Shown piece after piece: positions 27,565 to 36,468 of a stretch of 64,000 nucleotides of DNA. Both the position numbers and the translations under genes were made by a program. The DNA is from Salinicola halimionae (GTDB lineage: Bacteria; Pseudomonadota; Gammaproteobacteria; Pseudomonadales; Halomonadaceae). The stretch is from contig NZ_PZJQ01000004.1 of NCBI RefSeq assembly GCF_003206065.1, forward strand, positions 759,911 to 823,910. The letters are read 5' to 3'. Position 1 is the first letter of the stretch. Each line of letters opens with the position of its first letter. The notes beneath the pieces were generated by a model. The model did no database searches and was not told the origin of the DNA. It saw nothing but the letters and a program-made list of their open reading frames with translations.

Positions 27565-27656
27565 CAAATTTCCTAATACCCCATTCGGCTTGTTCATTTT
27601 TATTAATAACCGATTTGTCGGCATGATGCGAATTCCAGCCCCTCGAGATCGCTATC

Positions 27657-28286
27657 ATGGGATTGTCCTTCATTCACGGCTTGCTGATCGGCGCTAGCCT
27701 CATCGTGGCGATCGGCGCGCAGAACGCTTTCGTGTTGCGTCAAGGCCTCCGGCGGGAGCACGGATGGCTGGTGGCGGGTATTTGCGCGGTCTGTGATCTG
27801 CTATTGGTTACTGCCGGGGTCGCGGGTCTCGGACCGCTGATCACGTCGAGCATTGTCGGCCTGCAGCTGGCTCGTTGGGGCGGTGTAGCTTGGCTGTTGT
27901 GGCAGGCCGGTGTCGCGTTCAAGCGCGCCAAGCTCCCGCAGGCCATCGCATTACAAGGGACGATGGCCAATGGGGTCATGAACGGCATCGACGTGGCGAG
28001 CGCGAAACCGGTGGCGATCGCCGCGCTGGGTGTCACGCTGCTAAACCCGCATGTCTATCTGGATACCGTGGTGATGCTGGGGATCATTGGTGGCCAGCAA
28101 TCCAGCCCTGCCGGATTCGTGATGGGGGCGTCGCTGGCTTCGCTACTATGGTTCTTCGGTTTGGTCGGATTGGCGCGTTGTTTGGCGCCGCGCCTCCAGA
28201 CCCCCCGCTGGTGGCAGGGCATCGATATCGCGGTCGGGGCGATCATGCTGCTGGTCGCCTGGCAGCTCGCGAACCGAGCGCTCTAG
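27657..28286 (+). CDS. argO: LysE/ArgO family basic amino acid exporter
   Basis: 209 residues with about six membrane helices. Begins MGLSFIHGLLIGASLIVAIGAQNAFVLRQGLRREH, the characteristic LysE/ArgO N-terminus (IGAQNAFVLRQG). Later LLNPHVYLDTVVMLG is the second family signature. Exports arginine and/or lysine when internal levels rise; adjacent divergent argP is the expected regulator. Confidence 0.94.
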   Translation: MGLSFIHGLLIGASLIVAIGAQNAFVLRQGLRREHGWLVAGICAVCDLLLVTAGVAGLGPLITSSIVGLQLARWGGVAWLLWQAGVAFKRAKLPQAIALQGTMANGVMNGIDVASAKPVAIAALGVTLLNPHVYLDTVVMLGIIGGQQSSPAGFVMGASLASLLWFFGLVGLARCLAPRLQTPRWWQGIDIAVGAIMLLVAWQLANRAL

Positions 28287-28312
28287 GTGCCCTCCGGCAC
28301 TCGGGTTCATCG

Positions 28313-29680
28313 TTAACCGATCTGGATTTCTCCCTTGGCATAGCGCAGTCCGCGCGCCTGACGAGTCGCCAGGAAATAACCCACGGACAACGGCCCCACA
28401 CGACCCAGCAGCATGGTCAGTCCCAGCAAAAATTGCCCTGGCAACGAAAAATCGCTGGTGATACCTCGGGAAAGCCCGACAGTGCCGAACGCGGAAACCG
28501 TCTCGAATGCCAGATCGAGAAATGAGTGGTCGCCGTCGGTGATGGTGAGCCCGAACAGGGTCAGGAAGACCAGCGAGACGCCGGCCAGCGCGACCGTGAT
28601 CGCCTTGATCACCGTTTCCTGAGTGATCGAGCGGCCGAACGCCGTGGGGTGCTCGGTATTGCGGTAGAACGCCCGAGCCGTCAGCAGCAGCACCACGAAG
28701 GTAGTGATCTTAATACCGCTGGCGGTGGAACTCGACCCCGCGCCGATGAACATCAACAGCATCACCAGTAGTGTCGAGGCGTCGGTCAGCGAACCGATCT
28801 CCAGCGTATTGAACCCGGCCGTACGCGGGGTGACGGCCTGGAACCAGGCGGCCTGCACCTTGCTGAAGATATCTCCCAGACCGCCCAGCGTGTCGGGATT
28901 GGTCCACTCCAGCCCCAACAGAATCGCCGTGGCTATTACGTTGAGCCAGAATGTAGCCAGCAGCACGACTTTGGTCTGCATCGCCAGACGCGACCAGCGT
29001 CGACGACGATACAGGTCGCTCACCACCACGAAGCCCAGTCCACCGACGACGAACATCAGCGTTATCACGCCGTTGACCAGTGGATCGCGGACTTCATGAG
29101 TCAGGCTATCGGGGAAGGTCGAAAAGCCAGCGTTATTGAATGCGGAGACGGCGTGAAAGAGGCTGTGCCAGAGGCCCATCGCCAGGCCGTATTCGGGCAC
29201 CCAGTGGCATGCCAATAACAGCGTGCCGCTGCCTTCGACCAATAGCGCGAAGACGATAACCAGCTTGACCAGATGTCGCACGTCGCTGAAGGCGATTTCG
29301 CCCAACGCCTCGCGCACCAGATTCTGCTGGCTCAGCGGCAGCCGAGTGCCCATTAGCAGTACCGTGAGCGCAGCGAAGGTCATGAACCCCAATCCACCGA
29401 TCTGAATCAGGAACAGCAATACCAGTTGGCCGACGAATGTCAGATCATGACCGACATGGATCACGCTGAGCCCGGTGACAGTAACTGCCGAGGTCGCGGT
29501 AAACAGGGCTTCGTGCCAGGCCAGTGGCCTTGTAGCGCTGCCGGGAAGCCAGAGTAGCAGGGCGCCGATGGCACACAGCAGGGCGAAGCCGATCAGCAGC
29601 ACTTCCGGCGGAGATAGCCGAATGACGTTGCCATGAGGTGCCCGACGAAAGGGTTGTTTCAAGCGTTGCCAGCGTCTCAC
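28313..29680 (-). CDS. ktrB: Potassium uptake membrane subunit, KtrB/TrkH family
   Basis: 455 residues from GTG 29680 (GGAGAAG 6 bases upstream); the open frame extends to 29767, which would overlap ktrA. Four M-P-M repeats with selectivity-filter glycines: ATSAVTVTGLSV, HAVSAFNNAGFS, TPRTAGFNTLE, VSAFGTVGLS. IGAGSSSTASGIKITTF between repeats 3 and 4 is the gating-loop region of KtrB. Length fits KtrB rather than the longer TrkH (about 485). Imports K+ with sodium coupling, regulated by the adjacent KtrA; central to osmoadaptation. Confidence 0.93.
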   Translation of the reverse strand: MRRWQRLKQPFRRAPHGNVIRLSPPEVLLIGFALLCAIGALLLWLPGSATRPLAWHEALFTATSAVTVTGLSVIHVGHDLTFVGQLVLLFLIQIGGLGFMTFAALTVLLMGTRLPLSQQNLVREALGEIAFSDVRHLVKLVIVFALLVEGSGTLLLACHWVPEYGLAMGLWHSLFHAVSAFNNAGFSTFPDSLTHEVRDPLVNGVITLMFVVGGLGFVVVSDLYRRRRWSRLAMQTKVVLLATFWLNVIATAILLGLEWTNPDTLGGLGDIFSKVQAAWFQAVTPRTAGFNTLEIGSLTDASTLLVMLLMFIGAGSSSTASGIKITTFVVLLLTARAFYRNTEHPTAFGRSITQETVIKAITVALAGVSLVFLTLFGLTITDGDHSFLDLAFETVSAFGTVGLSRGITSDFSLPGQFLLGLTMLLGRVGPLSVGYFLATRQARGLRYAKGEIQIG

Positions 29681-29726
29681 GGGTGCTTCTCCGAGCCCGG
29701 TTCGAGTAGGGAGACCACCGAAATGG

Positions 29727-30383
29727 TCATATCTGCTTGCCGATTTCGCGCAAGGCTTGCAGATCACCCATCAGGATCAGGCTATCGCCGACTTGTAGCG
29801 GTGTGTCGTCGGCGGGGTTGCGGAGGACTTCTTCGCCACGTTTGATGGCGACCAGGAACAGTGCATCGCGGTCGATCGACAGATTGGCGACGCTGGCGCA
29901 GTGCTCGATCAGGTGCTCGGTGGTCTCGATCTCGACGATGAACTGGCGCTCGCCGAGGCGAATGAAATCGACCATGGCGTGATAGTTGAGGCTCTCCGCC
30001 ACCCGAACACCGACATCGTATTCCGGGTATACCACGCGATCGGCCCCGAGACGCTTGAGCAGCTTGTAGTGGGAGTCGGAATGGGCCTTGGCCCAGATCT
30101 CCTTGGCGCCAAGCTCCTTGACGTGGAGCGTGCAGGTCACGCTTGCCTCGACGTTGTCGTCGACATCGATCACCACGACGTCATAGGCGTCCAGCGAAAG
30201 CTCGCCTAGCGCCTTTTCATCGGTGAGGTCGGCGATGACGGCGTGATCGAGAATATCCGAAAGCGCGTCGACGCGGGTCTCGTCCGCATCGACCCCCAAC
30301 ACCTGATTCTGGTGGCGTTTCAATTCTCGCGCTACGGTACTGCCGAAATAGCCCAACCCCAGAATGGCAAAGTGCCGGGACAT
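29727..30383 (-). CDS. ktrA: Potassium uptake regulatory subunit, KtrA/TrkA family
   Basis: 218 residues: RCK-N Rossmann domain (FAILGLGYFGSTVARELKRHQNQVLGVDAD, residues 5-34) and C-terminal RCK-C (IKRGEEVLRNPADDTPLQVGDSLILMG). Cytoplasmic ring that binds nucleotide and gates KtrB. AAGGAGATTTCG precedes ATG 30383. It lies 46 bp upstream of ktrB in an operon. Confidence 0.94.
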   Translation of the reverse strand: MSRHFAILGLGYFGSTVARELKRHQNQVLGVDADETRVDALSDILDHAVIADLTDEKALGELSLDAYDVVVIDVDDNVEASVTCTLHVKELGAKEIWAKAHSDSHYKLLKRLGADRVVYPEYDVGVRVAESLNYHAMVDFIRLGERQFIVEIETTEHLIEHCASVANLSIDRDALFLVAIKRGEEVLRNPADDTPLQVGDSLILMGDLQALREIGKQI

Positions 30384-30610
30384 CGAAATCTCCTTGTGAG
30401 GCGTTTGTCGAGTGCAGGTCAGGTGGGCTGAAGTAGATCGGCCGGGCCTGACGCCGACTCTGCCGAGTCTTAAATGAACACGGGCGGCGAGTGGGCCGAA
30501 GAAAGGGCCGAATCATCGCTGAGCGCCAAGCTTTGCACAAGCTCCCGCATCGTACCAATCCCGATCCGGTCGCGCATGGCTCGCGGCGACGCTACAATCC
30601 CCCGCCGCAG

Positions 30611-30645
30611 CGCCCTTGTTGGGTCTCCCGTACCCGACAAGGGCG
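30611..30645 (+). promoter_or_regulatory. Leader hairpin upstream of the NSS transporter
   Basis: CGCCCTTGT-T-GGG ... CCC-G-ACAAGGGCG forms a 9+3 bp stem about 95 bp before the transporter ATG. Could be a transcription attenuator, an upstream terminator or an mRNA-stabilising hairpin; no T run follows. Confidence 0.4.
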
Positions 30646-30737
30646 ACTGGGTGCCCGCCGTGGGCCACTTTCTGTGCCGGATCCGGGCTTGATGGAAGCC
30701 TTCAGGATCGGGCCGTCTGCTGGAATGACGAGGACGC

Positions 30738-32183
30738 ATGACCGCAATCGCACGACCCAAGAATCTTTGGCTGGGACGCTGGGGCTTCGTCCTGGCGGCC
30801 ACCGGCTCGTCGGTAGGCCTGGGCAACATCTGGAAGTTCCCCTACATGACCGGCGAATACGGCGGCGGCGCGTTCGTCATGGTCTATCTGCTGTGCATTG
30901 CCGCCATTGGCGTGCCGGTAATGATGACCGAAATCGCGCTGGGGCGCCGGGGGCGCGGCAGCCCGATCGACGCCATCCGACGGGTGGCGAGGGAGTCCGG
31001 GCGTAGCCGGCTGTGGTCGGGTCTGGGCTGGATGGCGATGCTGTGTGGCTTCCTGATCCTGTCGTTCTACGTGGTGGTCGCCGGCTGGGCGGTCTCCTAT
31101 CTGTGGAAGTCACTCACCGGCGGGCTCGCTGCCAACAGCGTCGAGGGAATGGCCGCCATCTTCAGTGCCAATAACGCCAACCCCTGGAATCTTGGGTTCT
31201 GGAGCACGCTCGTCACACTGGCCACGATGGCGATCGTGGGGCTGGGTGTGCAGGCGGGTATCGAGCGCAGCGTGCGCTGGATGATGCCGGGCCTGGTGAT
31301 CATGCTGGTGGTGATGATCGTCTATGCCGTTTTTTCCGGCAGCTTTGGTGCCGGGGTGCATTTTTTGTTCGACTTCGACCCCGGCAAGCTCACCGGGCAG
31401 GCGGTACTGGCGGCGATGGGGCACGCCTTTTTCACCTTGTCGCTGGCCTCCGGGGCGATCCTGACTTACGGCGCCTATCTGCCGGCAGGTCAATCCATCG
31501 GCCGCACCACGTTGATGGTCGCCCTTTGCGATACGCTGGTGGCACTGATGGCCGGACTGGCGATCTTTCCGGTGATCTTCGCCAACGGCATGGATCCGGC
31601 GTCCGGCCCTGGCCTGATCTTCATGAGCCTGCCGTTGGCATTTCATCAGATGCCGTTGGGGGACGTGGTCGAGACGATCTTCTTTCTGATGCTGACCGTG
31701 GCCGCACTGACATCCGCCATCTCGATGATCGAAGCCACGGTGGCGTGGCTGAACGAAAGTCACGGTCTATCTCGCGTCAGGGCAGCCTGGAGTGTCGGTA
31801 TCCTGCTGTGGATCGTGAGTACGCTGGCGATGCTGTCGTTCAACGTCGGCGCGGACTGGAAGCTGGCGGGGCGTCACTTCTTCGATTGGCTCGACTTTCT
31901 GACGTCGCGCTTCCTGATGCCGTTGGGCGGGTTGGGGACGGCGCTGCTGGCGGGATTCGTGTTACGGCGAGAGCAGCTAGAGGAGGAACTGGGACTACCG
32001 ACGGCGGTTCACGCCCTGTGGCGATTCGCAATTCGCTATATCTGCCCGTTGGCGATCGTGGTGGTGTTTCTGGATGCCCTCGGCGCATTGGGGGCGGGGT
32101 TCGACTGGCGCTGGCTGACCGCGATACTCGCGGTGGCTCTGGTCGCGGAGATCGTTCTCGGCCGGCTCACGCGTCGCGTCTAG
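30738..32183 (+). CDS. Sodium-dependent transporter, NSS (SLC6) family
   Basis: 481 residues, 11-12 membrane helices. TM1 has the unwound signature GSSVGLGNIWKFPYMTGEYGGGAF that forms Na+ and substrate sites. TM6 region LSLASGAILTYGAYL and the loop WMAMLCGFLILSFYVVVAGWA are also typical of the LeuT fold. Imports an amino acid or related small amine with sodium; substrate cannot be predicted. Monocistronic, with its own terminator downstream. Confidence 0.94.
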   Translation: MTAIARPKNLWLGRWGFVLAATGSSVGLGNIWKFPYMTGEYGGGAFVMVYLLCIAAIGVPVMMTEIALGRRGRGSPIDAIRRVARESGRSRLWSGLGWMAMLCGFLILSFYVVVAGWAVSYLWKSLTGGLAANSVEGMAAIFSANNANPWNLGFWSTLVTLATMAIVGLGVQAGIERSVRWMMPGLVIMLVVMIVYAVFSGSFGAGVHFLFDFDPGKLTGQAVLAAMGHAFFTLSLASGAILTYGAYLPAGQSIGRTTLMVALCDTLVALMAGLAIFPVIFANGMDPASGPGLIFMSLPLAFHQMPLGDVVETIFFLMLTVAALTSAISMIEATVAWLNESHGLSRVRAAWSVGILLWIVSTLAMLSFNVGADWKLAGRHFFDWLDFLTSRFLMPLGGLGTALLAGFVLRREQLEEELGLPTAVHALWRFAIRYICPLAIVVVFLDALGALGAGFDWRWLTAILAVALVAEIVLGRLTRRV

Positions 32184-32239
32184 CGAGGATGGGTGACGCC
32201 AACTCCTTCGAGTAACCGGATAAATGCTGCACGATGAAG

Positions 32240-32265
32240 AAGGGCCGCAGCGGCGGCCCTTTCTT
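32240..32265 (+). terminator. Intrinsic terminator after the NSS transporter
   Basis: AAGGGCCGC / GCGGCCCTT stem, loop AGCG, followed by TCTTTCT. Confidence 0.8.
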
Positions 32266-32304
32266 TCTATCGGTCACTCAGCGAGTGGCGGTGGCGATTT
32301 CAGC

Positions 32305-33126
32305 TCAATCGTCGATTTCCCAGCTGACGCTGACGCCGGCATCGATGCTGATCTCTCCGCTGCGATATTCCGACGAGCTGCCACCGCTGTCGGCTTCGGC
32401 GGCTCGCATCATCATCTGCGGTTGATAGCGGGGTGCCGTGGTCTCTTCGATGCTGACGACGTCGCCCAGATCGACATCCAGCGTGTCCGCCATCATCTCG
32501 GCCTTATGACGGGCGCGCTCGAGTGCCTGCTTGAGCGCACGGTCGTTGGCGGCATCGCTATCCTTGAGTCCGTAGCTGACGCCGTCGAGGGAATCGACGC
32601 CCGCGGCGGTCAAGGCGTCGAGAACGCGCGGCAGACGGTCCAGCTTGTCTAGCGTCAACGACACCGAACGTTCGACCTGCGTCCGCACCTTGGGGGGCTT
32701 GCCGTCATCACCCTGACTGGCGGTCTGCACGTAATCCGGACGTACGCTGAGCGAGCCGGCACGAATGTTCTTGCTGTCGATGCCAGCGTTTTCCAAAGTG
32801 CGGATCAACTCGCCGGTACGGGACTCCAGCCGATCTCGCGCTTGCTTGATGGCGCCGCTCTCGCCGGAGGACTCCTCTCCCTGAATCTGGGTAGGTGTCC
32901 GCTCCCACAGACGCGCGTTCAGCGTCGCCTGGTCCGGTGCGACATCGAGCGTTGCATTGGCCTGAACATGAATCTGATGCGGTGTCTTGTCGGCGAGCGC
33001 CGGCGTGGCGAGCGTCAGCGTCGCCAGCACCGCGGCCAGGCCGAGCCCGACGGTGCGGCCCAGATTCTGCGAGTTGGCTGGGTGGCGCAATGAGGGACGA
33101 AGATGGATGGGTGTATCGGGAGACAT
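32305..33126 (-). CDS. SIMPL domain (DUF541) periplasmic protein
   Basis: 273 residues from ATG 33126, with AGAGGAAA at good spacing. Signal peptide ends ATPALA-D. The SIMPL domain begins HQIHVQANATLDVAPDQATLNARLW and includes IDSKNIRAGSLSVRPDY, VSLTLDKLDRLPRVLDALTAAGVDSLDGVSYGL and a C-terminal ISIDAGVSVSWEI. Family members include E. coli YggE, linked to oxidative-stress resistance. The longer frame to 33393 overlaps the btuF promoter and lacks signal-peptide logic. Confidence 0.9.
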   Translation of the reverse strand: MSPDTPIHLRPSLRHPANSQNLGRTVGLGLAAVLATLTLATPALADKTPHQIHVQANATLDVAPDQATLNARLWERTPTQIQGEESSGESGAIKQARDRLESRTGELIRTLENAGIDSKNIRAGSLSVRPDYVQTASQGDDGKPPKVRTQVERSVSLTLDKLDRLPRVLDALTAAGVDSLDGVSYGLKDSDAANDRALKQALERARHKAEMMADTLDVDLGDVVSIEETTAPRYQPQMMMRAAEADSGGSSSEYRSGEISIDAGVSVSWEIDD

Positions 33127-33275
33127 GGCATTTCCTCTTTCGAAAAACCGGACGTATCGAAAAACTGGTATTAAAGCGTCGTTTACACCAGCGCTGAGCG
33201 CTGCATAGACGCCTCCAGCGTCATTCGGTTCCCATGCTATGCTCGCCCACCCCTTTATCCCAAGTTGTCGAGTCG

Positions 33276-34217
33276 ATGATGCGCTGTCTTTCCCCATTGC
33301 CAAGCCGATCAAGCCCAGCGTGCTTCTGGCGGTTGGTGCCGATAGCACTGGCAGTGGCGCTGACCGTCGTCGGGGGGCCGGCGGCCGCGGCACCCGGGGG
33401 CGGAGTGCATGCGGCTGCCATCAGCGTCGAGGACGATAGCGGCCGCATCGTGACGCTGACTCAGCCTGCCGAACGTATCATCGCGCTCGCGCCGCACCTG
33501 GTGGAGTTGAGCTATGCCGTCGGCGCCGGCAAGCAGCTGGTCGGCGCCATCGATGGCAGCGATTATCCCCCGACGGCGCGGCAGATCGATCGCGTCGGCA
33601 GCTATCGCGGCATTCCGCTCGAACTGATCGTCGCCAAGCAGCCCGATCTGGTGCTGGTCTGGGCCAGCGGAACGCCGGCGTCGCTGATCGAACAGCTCGA
33701 ACGGTTGGATATTCCCGTCTACCGCAGCGAGCCGCGCAAGTTAGATCAGATCGCGGGCGAACTGCGGGATATCGGTCGGCTCACCGGGCATGTCGATGCC
33801 GGAAAGCAAGCCGCCGCGCGTTTCGAACAAGCACTGGACGACACCGCGCAACAGCTGTCGCCGGCACCGCGGGTCTTCTACCAGTTAGGTCAGTCACCCT
33901 TGACCACGTTGGCCAGCGGTCAGATCGTGACTCAGGTCATTCGTCACTGCGGCGGTGAGCCGTTGTTCGACGAGGCACCGGTATTGGTCCCTCAGATTGG
34001 TTGGGAGTCGCTGGTCGAAGCGCAGCCGCAGGTCATTCTGGCGGCGGGCGATGACGATCGCTGGCAGGCGTTCTGGGCCAGCCACGACGAGTTGCCGGCG
34101 GTGCGCGACGGAGCGCTCTATACGCTGGATCCCGATGCGATCAGCCGCCCCGGGCCGCGCATGATCCGGGCCGTGCGGCAGGTGTGCCGGGCTTTGGGCC
34201 GATACCGTAGTCAATAG
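33276..34217 (+). CDS. btuF: Cobalamin ABC transporter substrate-binding protein, BtuF-like
   Basis: About 313 residues, class III (helical backbone) binding protein. Signal peptide ends near GGPAAAA. Typical BtuF segments: RIIALAPHLVELSYAVGAGKQLVGAIDGSDYPP, IDRVGSYRGIPLELIVAKQPDLVLVW, LTTLASGQIVTQVIRHCGGEPLF. Adjacent start codons at 33276 and 33279. BtuCD genes are not in the window. Divergent from SIMPL and convergent with btuR, with a palindromic repeat between. A haem or Fe-siderophore binding role cannot be excluded by sequence alone, but btuR next door favours cobalamin. Confidence 0.85.
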   Translation: MMRCLSPLPSRSSPACFWRLVPIALAVALTVVGGPAAAAPGGGVHAAAISVEDDSGRIVTLTQPAERIIALAPHLVELSYAVGAGKQLVGAIDGSDYPPTARQIDRVGSYRGIPLELIVAKQPDLVLVWASGTPASLIEQLERLDIPVYRSEPRKLDQIAGELRDIGRLTGHVDAGKQAAARFEQALDDTAQQLSPAPRVFYQLGQSPLTTLASGQIVTQVIRHCGGEPLFDEAPVLVPQIGWESLVEAQPQVILAAGDDDRWQAFWASHDELPAVRDGALYTLDPDAISRPGPRMIRAVRQVCRALGRYRSQ

Positions 34218-34354
34218 TCTTAATAAGCCTTTGGAAAAACGTAAGCGAGGCAGGCAAGACAAGGCAAAAACGGCCAAGCAAGCGCAGTTTAGCGTTCTAA
34301 ATGAGCATTGTGAGGCCGCTTTTAACGCAGTATTGCCAACGCAGGTAGTTTTTC
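34216..34354. repeat. Palindromic intergenic repeat (MITE/REP-like) between btuF and btuR
   Basis: About 140 bp of nested imperfect inverted repeats: outer TTTGGAAAAAC / GTTTTTCTCAG-like arms, inner CAAAAACGGCC / GGCCGCTTTTA arms, and a central TTTAG / CTAAA. It fills the whole gap between convergent genes, so it could also terminate both. My recollection is that related sequences recur in other gammaproteobacteria; not checked. Confidence 0.6.
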
Positions 34355-34954
34355 TCAGTAGTCGATGCCGCGACGGGCCTGCAATCCGGCATTGAAGGCG
34401 TGCTTGGTGTCTTGCATTTCAGTGACCGTGTCAGCCATCTCGACCAGTTCGCGGTGGGCATTGCGCCCCGTCACGATGACGCTCTGTTCCGGCGGGCGAT
34501 TGGCGATGGCGCGCTTGACCGCCGCGAAATCCAGATAGCCGAACTTGAGCATGTAGGTGATCTCGTCGAGCACCACCAGGTAGACATCAGGATCGGCGAG
34601 CAGGCGCTCGGCTTCTTGCCACACCTCCAGGCAGGCAGCGGTGTCGCTGTCGCGGTTCTGGGTGTCCCAGGTAAAGCCCGTTGCCATCACGTGGACTTCG
34701 AGATGGGGATCGTCGATCAGCCGGTCGCGTTCCCCGCACTCCCAAAGTCCTTTGATGAACTGAATCACGCCGGCCCGGTAGCCGTAGCCCAGCGCGCGGG
34801 TAACGGTGCCCCAGGCCGCCGTGGTCTTGCCCTTGCCGTTGCCGGTAAACACCAGCAGCAGGCCCCGCTGCTCGGTGGCGGCGGCGACCTTCTCGTCGAC
34901 GTGGGTCTTGAGTTTCTGCATGGCTTGCTGGTGACGCTGCTGGCGATCGCTCAT
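34355..34954 (-). CDS. btuR: Cob(I)yrinic acid a,c-diamide adenosyltransferase (BtuR/CobO)
   Basis: 199 residues, typical of CobA/BtuR. P-loop FTGNGKGKTTAAWGT (residues 36-50) followed by RALGYGYRAGVIQFIKG, and later VLDEITYMLKFGYLD and PPEQSVIVTGRNAHREL. Adenosylates corrinoids using ATP to make coenzyme B12. Ends GIDY as in E. coli BtuR-type proteins. No cobalamin riboswitch is visible upstream. Confidence 0.95.
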   Translation of the reverse strand: MSDRQQRHQQAMQKLKTHVDEKVAAATEQRGLLLVFTGNGKGKTTAAWGTVTRALGYGYRAGVIQFIKGLWECGERDRLIDDPHLEVHVMATGFTWDTQNRDSDTAACLEVWQEAERLLADPDVYLVVLDEITYMLKFGYLDFAAVKRAIANRPPEQSVIVTGRNAHRELVEMADTVTEMQDTKHAFNAGLQARRGIDY

Positions 34955-34997
34955 GGGCGACTCCGACTGATAGCGATTACCGCGTTAGGCCGCGGGC

Positions 34998-35321
34998 TCA
35001 AGGCCTGGGAAGCGGATAGCCCAGTGCGCTGGCAATCCCCTCGGCGCGGCTTTCCACCCATGCCGGCGATATCGGCCCCCAGTCGCGGATCACGTAGCGC
35101 CCGATCTGATGACGCTCGCCGGCGGACTGCTCGAATTCACATGAAATGTCGAGCTCGCCCAGCGCAGCGAGGGTGTCCTGAGCGGTGCGACGTGGCATGC
35201 CGCTGACTTCGACGATGGCCGGCACGCTTTCGGCAAGGCCGGCGTCGATGAGGTGGGCAACGTAAAGGCGACGGTAGAAGCTGGTCCGGGTTTTGCTCAA
35301 GGACGTATTATTCAAAGACAT
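34998..35321 (-). CDS. Small winged helix-turn-helix protein
   Basis: 107 residues. A helix-rich N-terminal part (SFYRRLYVAHLIDAGLAESVPAIVEVSGMPRRTAQDTLAALGELDISCEF) reads as a winged HTH, with recognition helix around PRRTAQDTLAAL. The wing and the C-terminal part (GRYVIRDWGPISPAWVESRAEGIASALGYPLP) follow. It lies 44 bp upstream of btuR on the same strand, so the two may be co-transcribed. Target genes unknown. Confidence 0.75.
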   Translation of the reverse strand: MSLNNTSLSKTRTSFYRRLYVAHLIDAGLAESVPAIVEVSGMPRRTAQDTLAALGELDISCEFEQSAGERHQIGRYVIRDWGPISPAWVESRAEGIASALGYPLPRP

Positions 35322-35385
35322 GCGCGGCTCGGCAGTCGAGGTGACTTCGGGAACGTAAATGCTACGCCAACAAGCGCCGTCCGGC

Positions 35386-35411
35386 GACCGCTTCTCGTCG
35401 GAGAAACGGTC
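35386..35411 (-). terminator. Hairpin downstream of the epimerase gene
   Basis: GACCG-C-TTCTC / GAGAA-A-CGGTC with loop GTCG lies just beyond the epimerase stop on the minus strand. No strong T run, so only a possible terminator. Confidence 0.35.
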
Positions 35412-35429
35412 ATGATCTATGACCGGTCG

Positions 35430-36431
35430 TCAGGCAGTCATGGCTTCCAGGACTAGCCTGCGATACTCGAGCAGCCAGGTCACGAAGTGATCGATGCCCT
35501 GTTCGAGTGTCACCTGAGGTGTGTAGTGAATCAGGGATCGCAGTTTATGGGTGTCTGCCCAGGTTTGTTCGACGTCGCCTGGCTGCATCTGCTTGAAATG
35601 CCTGATGGCGGTGGTTCCCAGGCGCTTTTCCAGCGTATCGACGAAGTCAAGCAAGGCAATTGGCTTGCCGCGGCCCAGATTGTAGATCTCATGAGGCGCG
35701 CGGCGTTCGAGGTTCGGCGTCGGCGCTGGTTTTGGAGGGAGGGGAAGCAGTCGCACGATGCACTCGATGACATCGTCGATATAGGTGAAATCCCGTGCCA
35801 TGCGACCGTGGTTGAAGAGTTCGATCGGGTCGCCACGCAGCAGACTGGCGGCAAACAGGCAGGGCGCCATGTCGGGGCGTCCCCAGGGGCCGTAGACGGT
35901 AAAAAAACGCATGCCGGTCGAGGGCAGTCGGTGCAGGTCGGCGTAGCTATAGGCCATCATTTCGTTGGCGCGTTTGGTCGCGGCGTAGATCGAAGCCGGC
36001 TGATCGACGGGGTCGGTTTCCCGGAACGGCAATGTCTTCTGGCGACCGTAGACCGAACTGGATGAGGCGTAGAGCAGGTGCTCGACGTCGTGACGCTTGC
36101 ACACGTCGAGCAGATTGAGAAAACCGGTCAGGTTGCTGTGGCCGTATTCATGAGGGTGGTCGACCGAGTGTCGCACGCCGGCTTGAGCGGCCAGGTTGAC
36201 GACATGAGTGAAGCGTTCGCGCGTGAAAAGCGTCTCCAGAGAGGCAAGATCGCTAATGTCGATTCGATGAAAAGGGACGCCCGATAGCTGCTCCACGCGA
36301 GCCTGTTTGAGCGACACCGCGTAGTAATCGTTGAGGTTATCGAGTGCCACGACATTGTGGCCCTCTCGAACGAGGCGGTCGGCGAGATGAAAGCCGATGA
36401 ATCCGGCCGCACCGGTGACGAGGATTTTCAT
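35430..36431 (-). CDS. NAD-dependent epimerase, UDP-glucuronate 4-epimerase-like
   Basis: 333 residues from ATG 36431 (MKILVTGAAGFIG). Short-chain dehydrogenase/epimerase with GAAGFIG nucleotide motif, ASSSSVYG catalytic Ser/Thr segment and YAATK (Tyr/Lys). HVVNLAAQAGVRHSVDHP and MRFFTVYGPWGRPDMA are characteristic of UDP-glucuronate 4-epimerases (CapI/LpsL/GAE group), which make UDP-galacturonate. It follows the ArnT-like gene by 37 bp on the same strand, suggesting that it supplies the sugar nucleotide for a lipid-linked donor. Confidence 0.88.
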   Translation of the reverse strand: MKILVTGAAGFIGFHLADRLVREGHNVVALDNLNDYYAVSLKQARVEQLSGVPFHRIDISDLASLETLFTRERFTHVVNLAAQAGVRHSVDHPHEYGHSNLTGFLNLLDVCKRHDVEHLLYASSSSVYGRQKTLPFRETDPVDQPASIYAATKRANEMMAYSYADLHRLPSTGMRFFTVYGPWGRPDMAPCLFAASLLRGDPIELFNHGRMARDFTYIDDVIECIVRLLPLPPKPAPTPNLERRAPHEIYNLGRGKPIALLDFVDTLEKRLGTTAIRHFKQMQPGDVEQTWADTHKLRSLIHYTPQVTLEQGIDHFVTWLLEYRRLVLEAMTA

Positions 36432-36468
36432 ACGGGTCATATCCTTAACGAATCTTTTATCAGTCTAG

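Noticed and set aside
33127..33275. Cobalamin riboswitch upstream of btuF
   Set aside because: No B12 box or CCCCCGCAACGGTAA-like core on either strand.
33127..33393. Longer N-terminus for the SIMPL protein
   Set aside because: Overlaps the divergent btuF start and lacks a signal-peptide arrangement; ATG 33126 has a good ribosome site.
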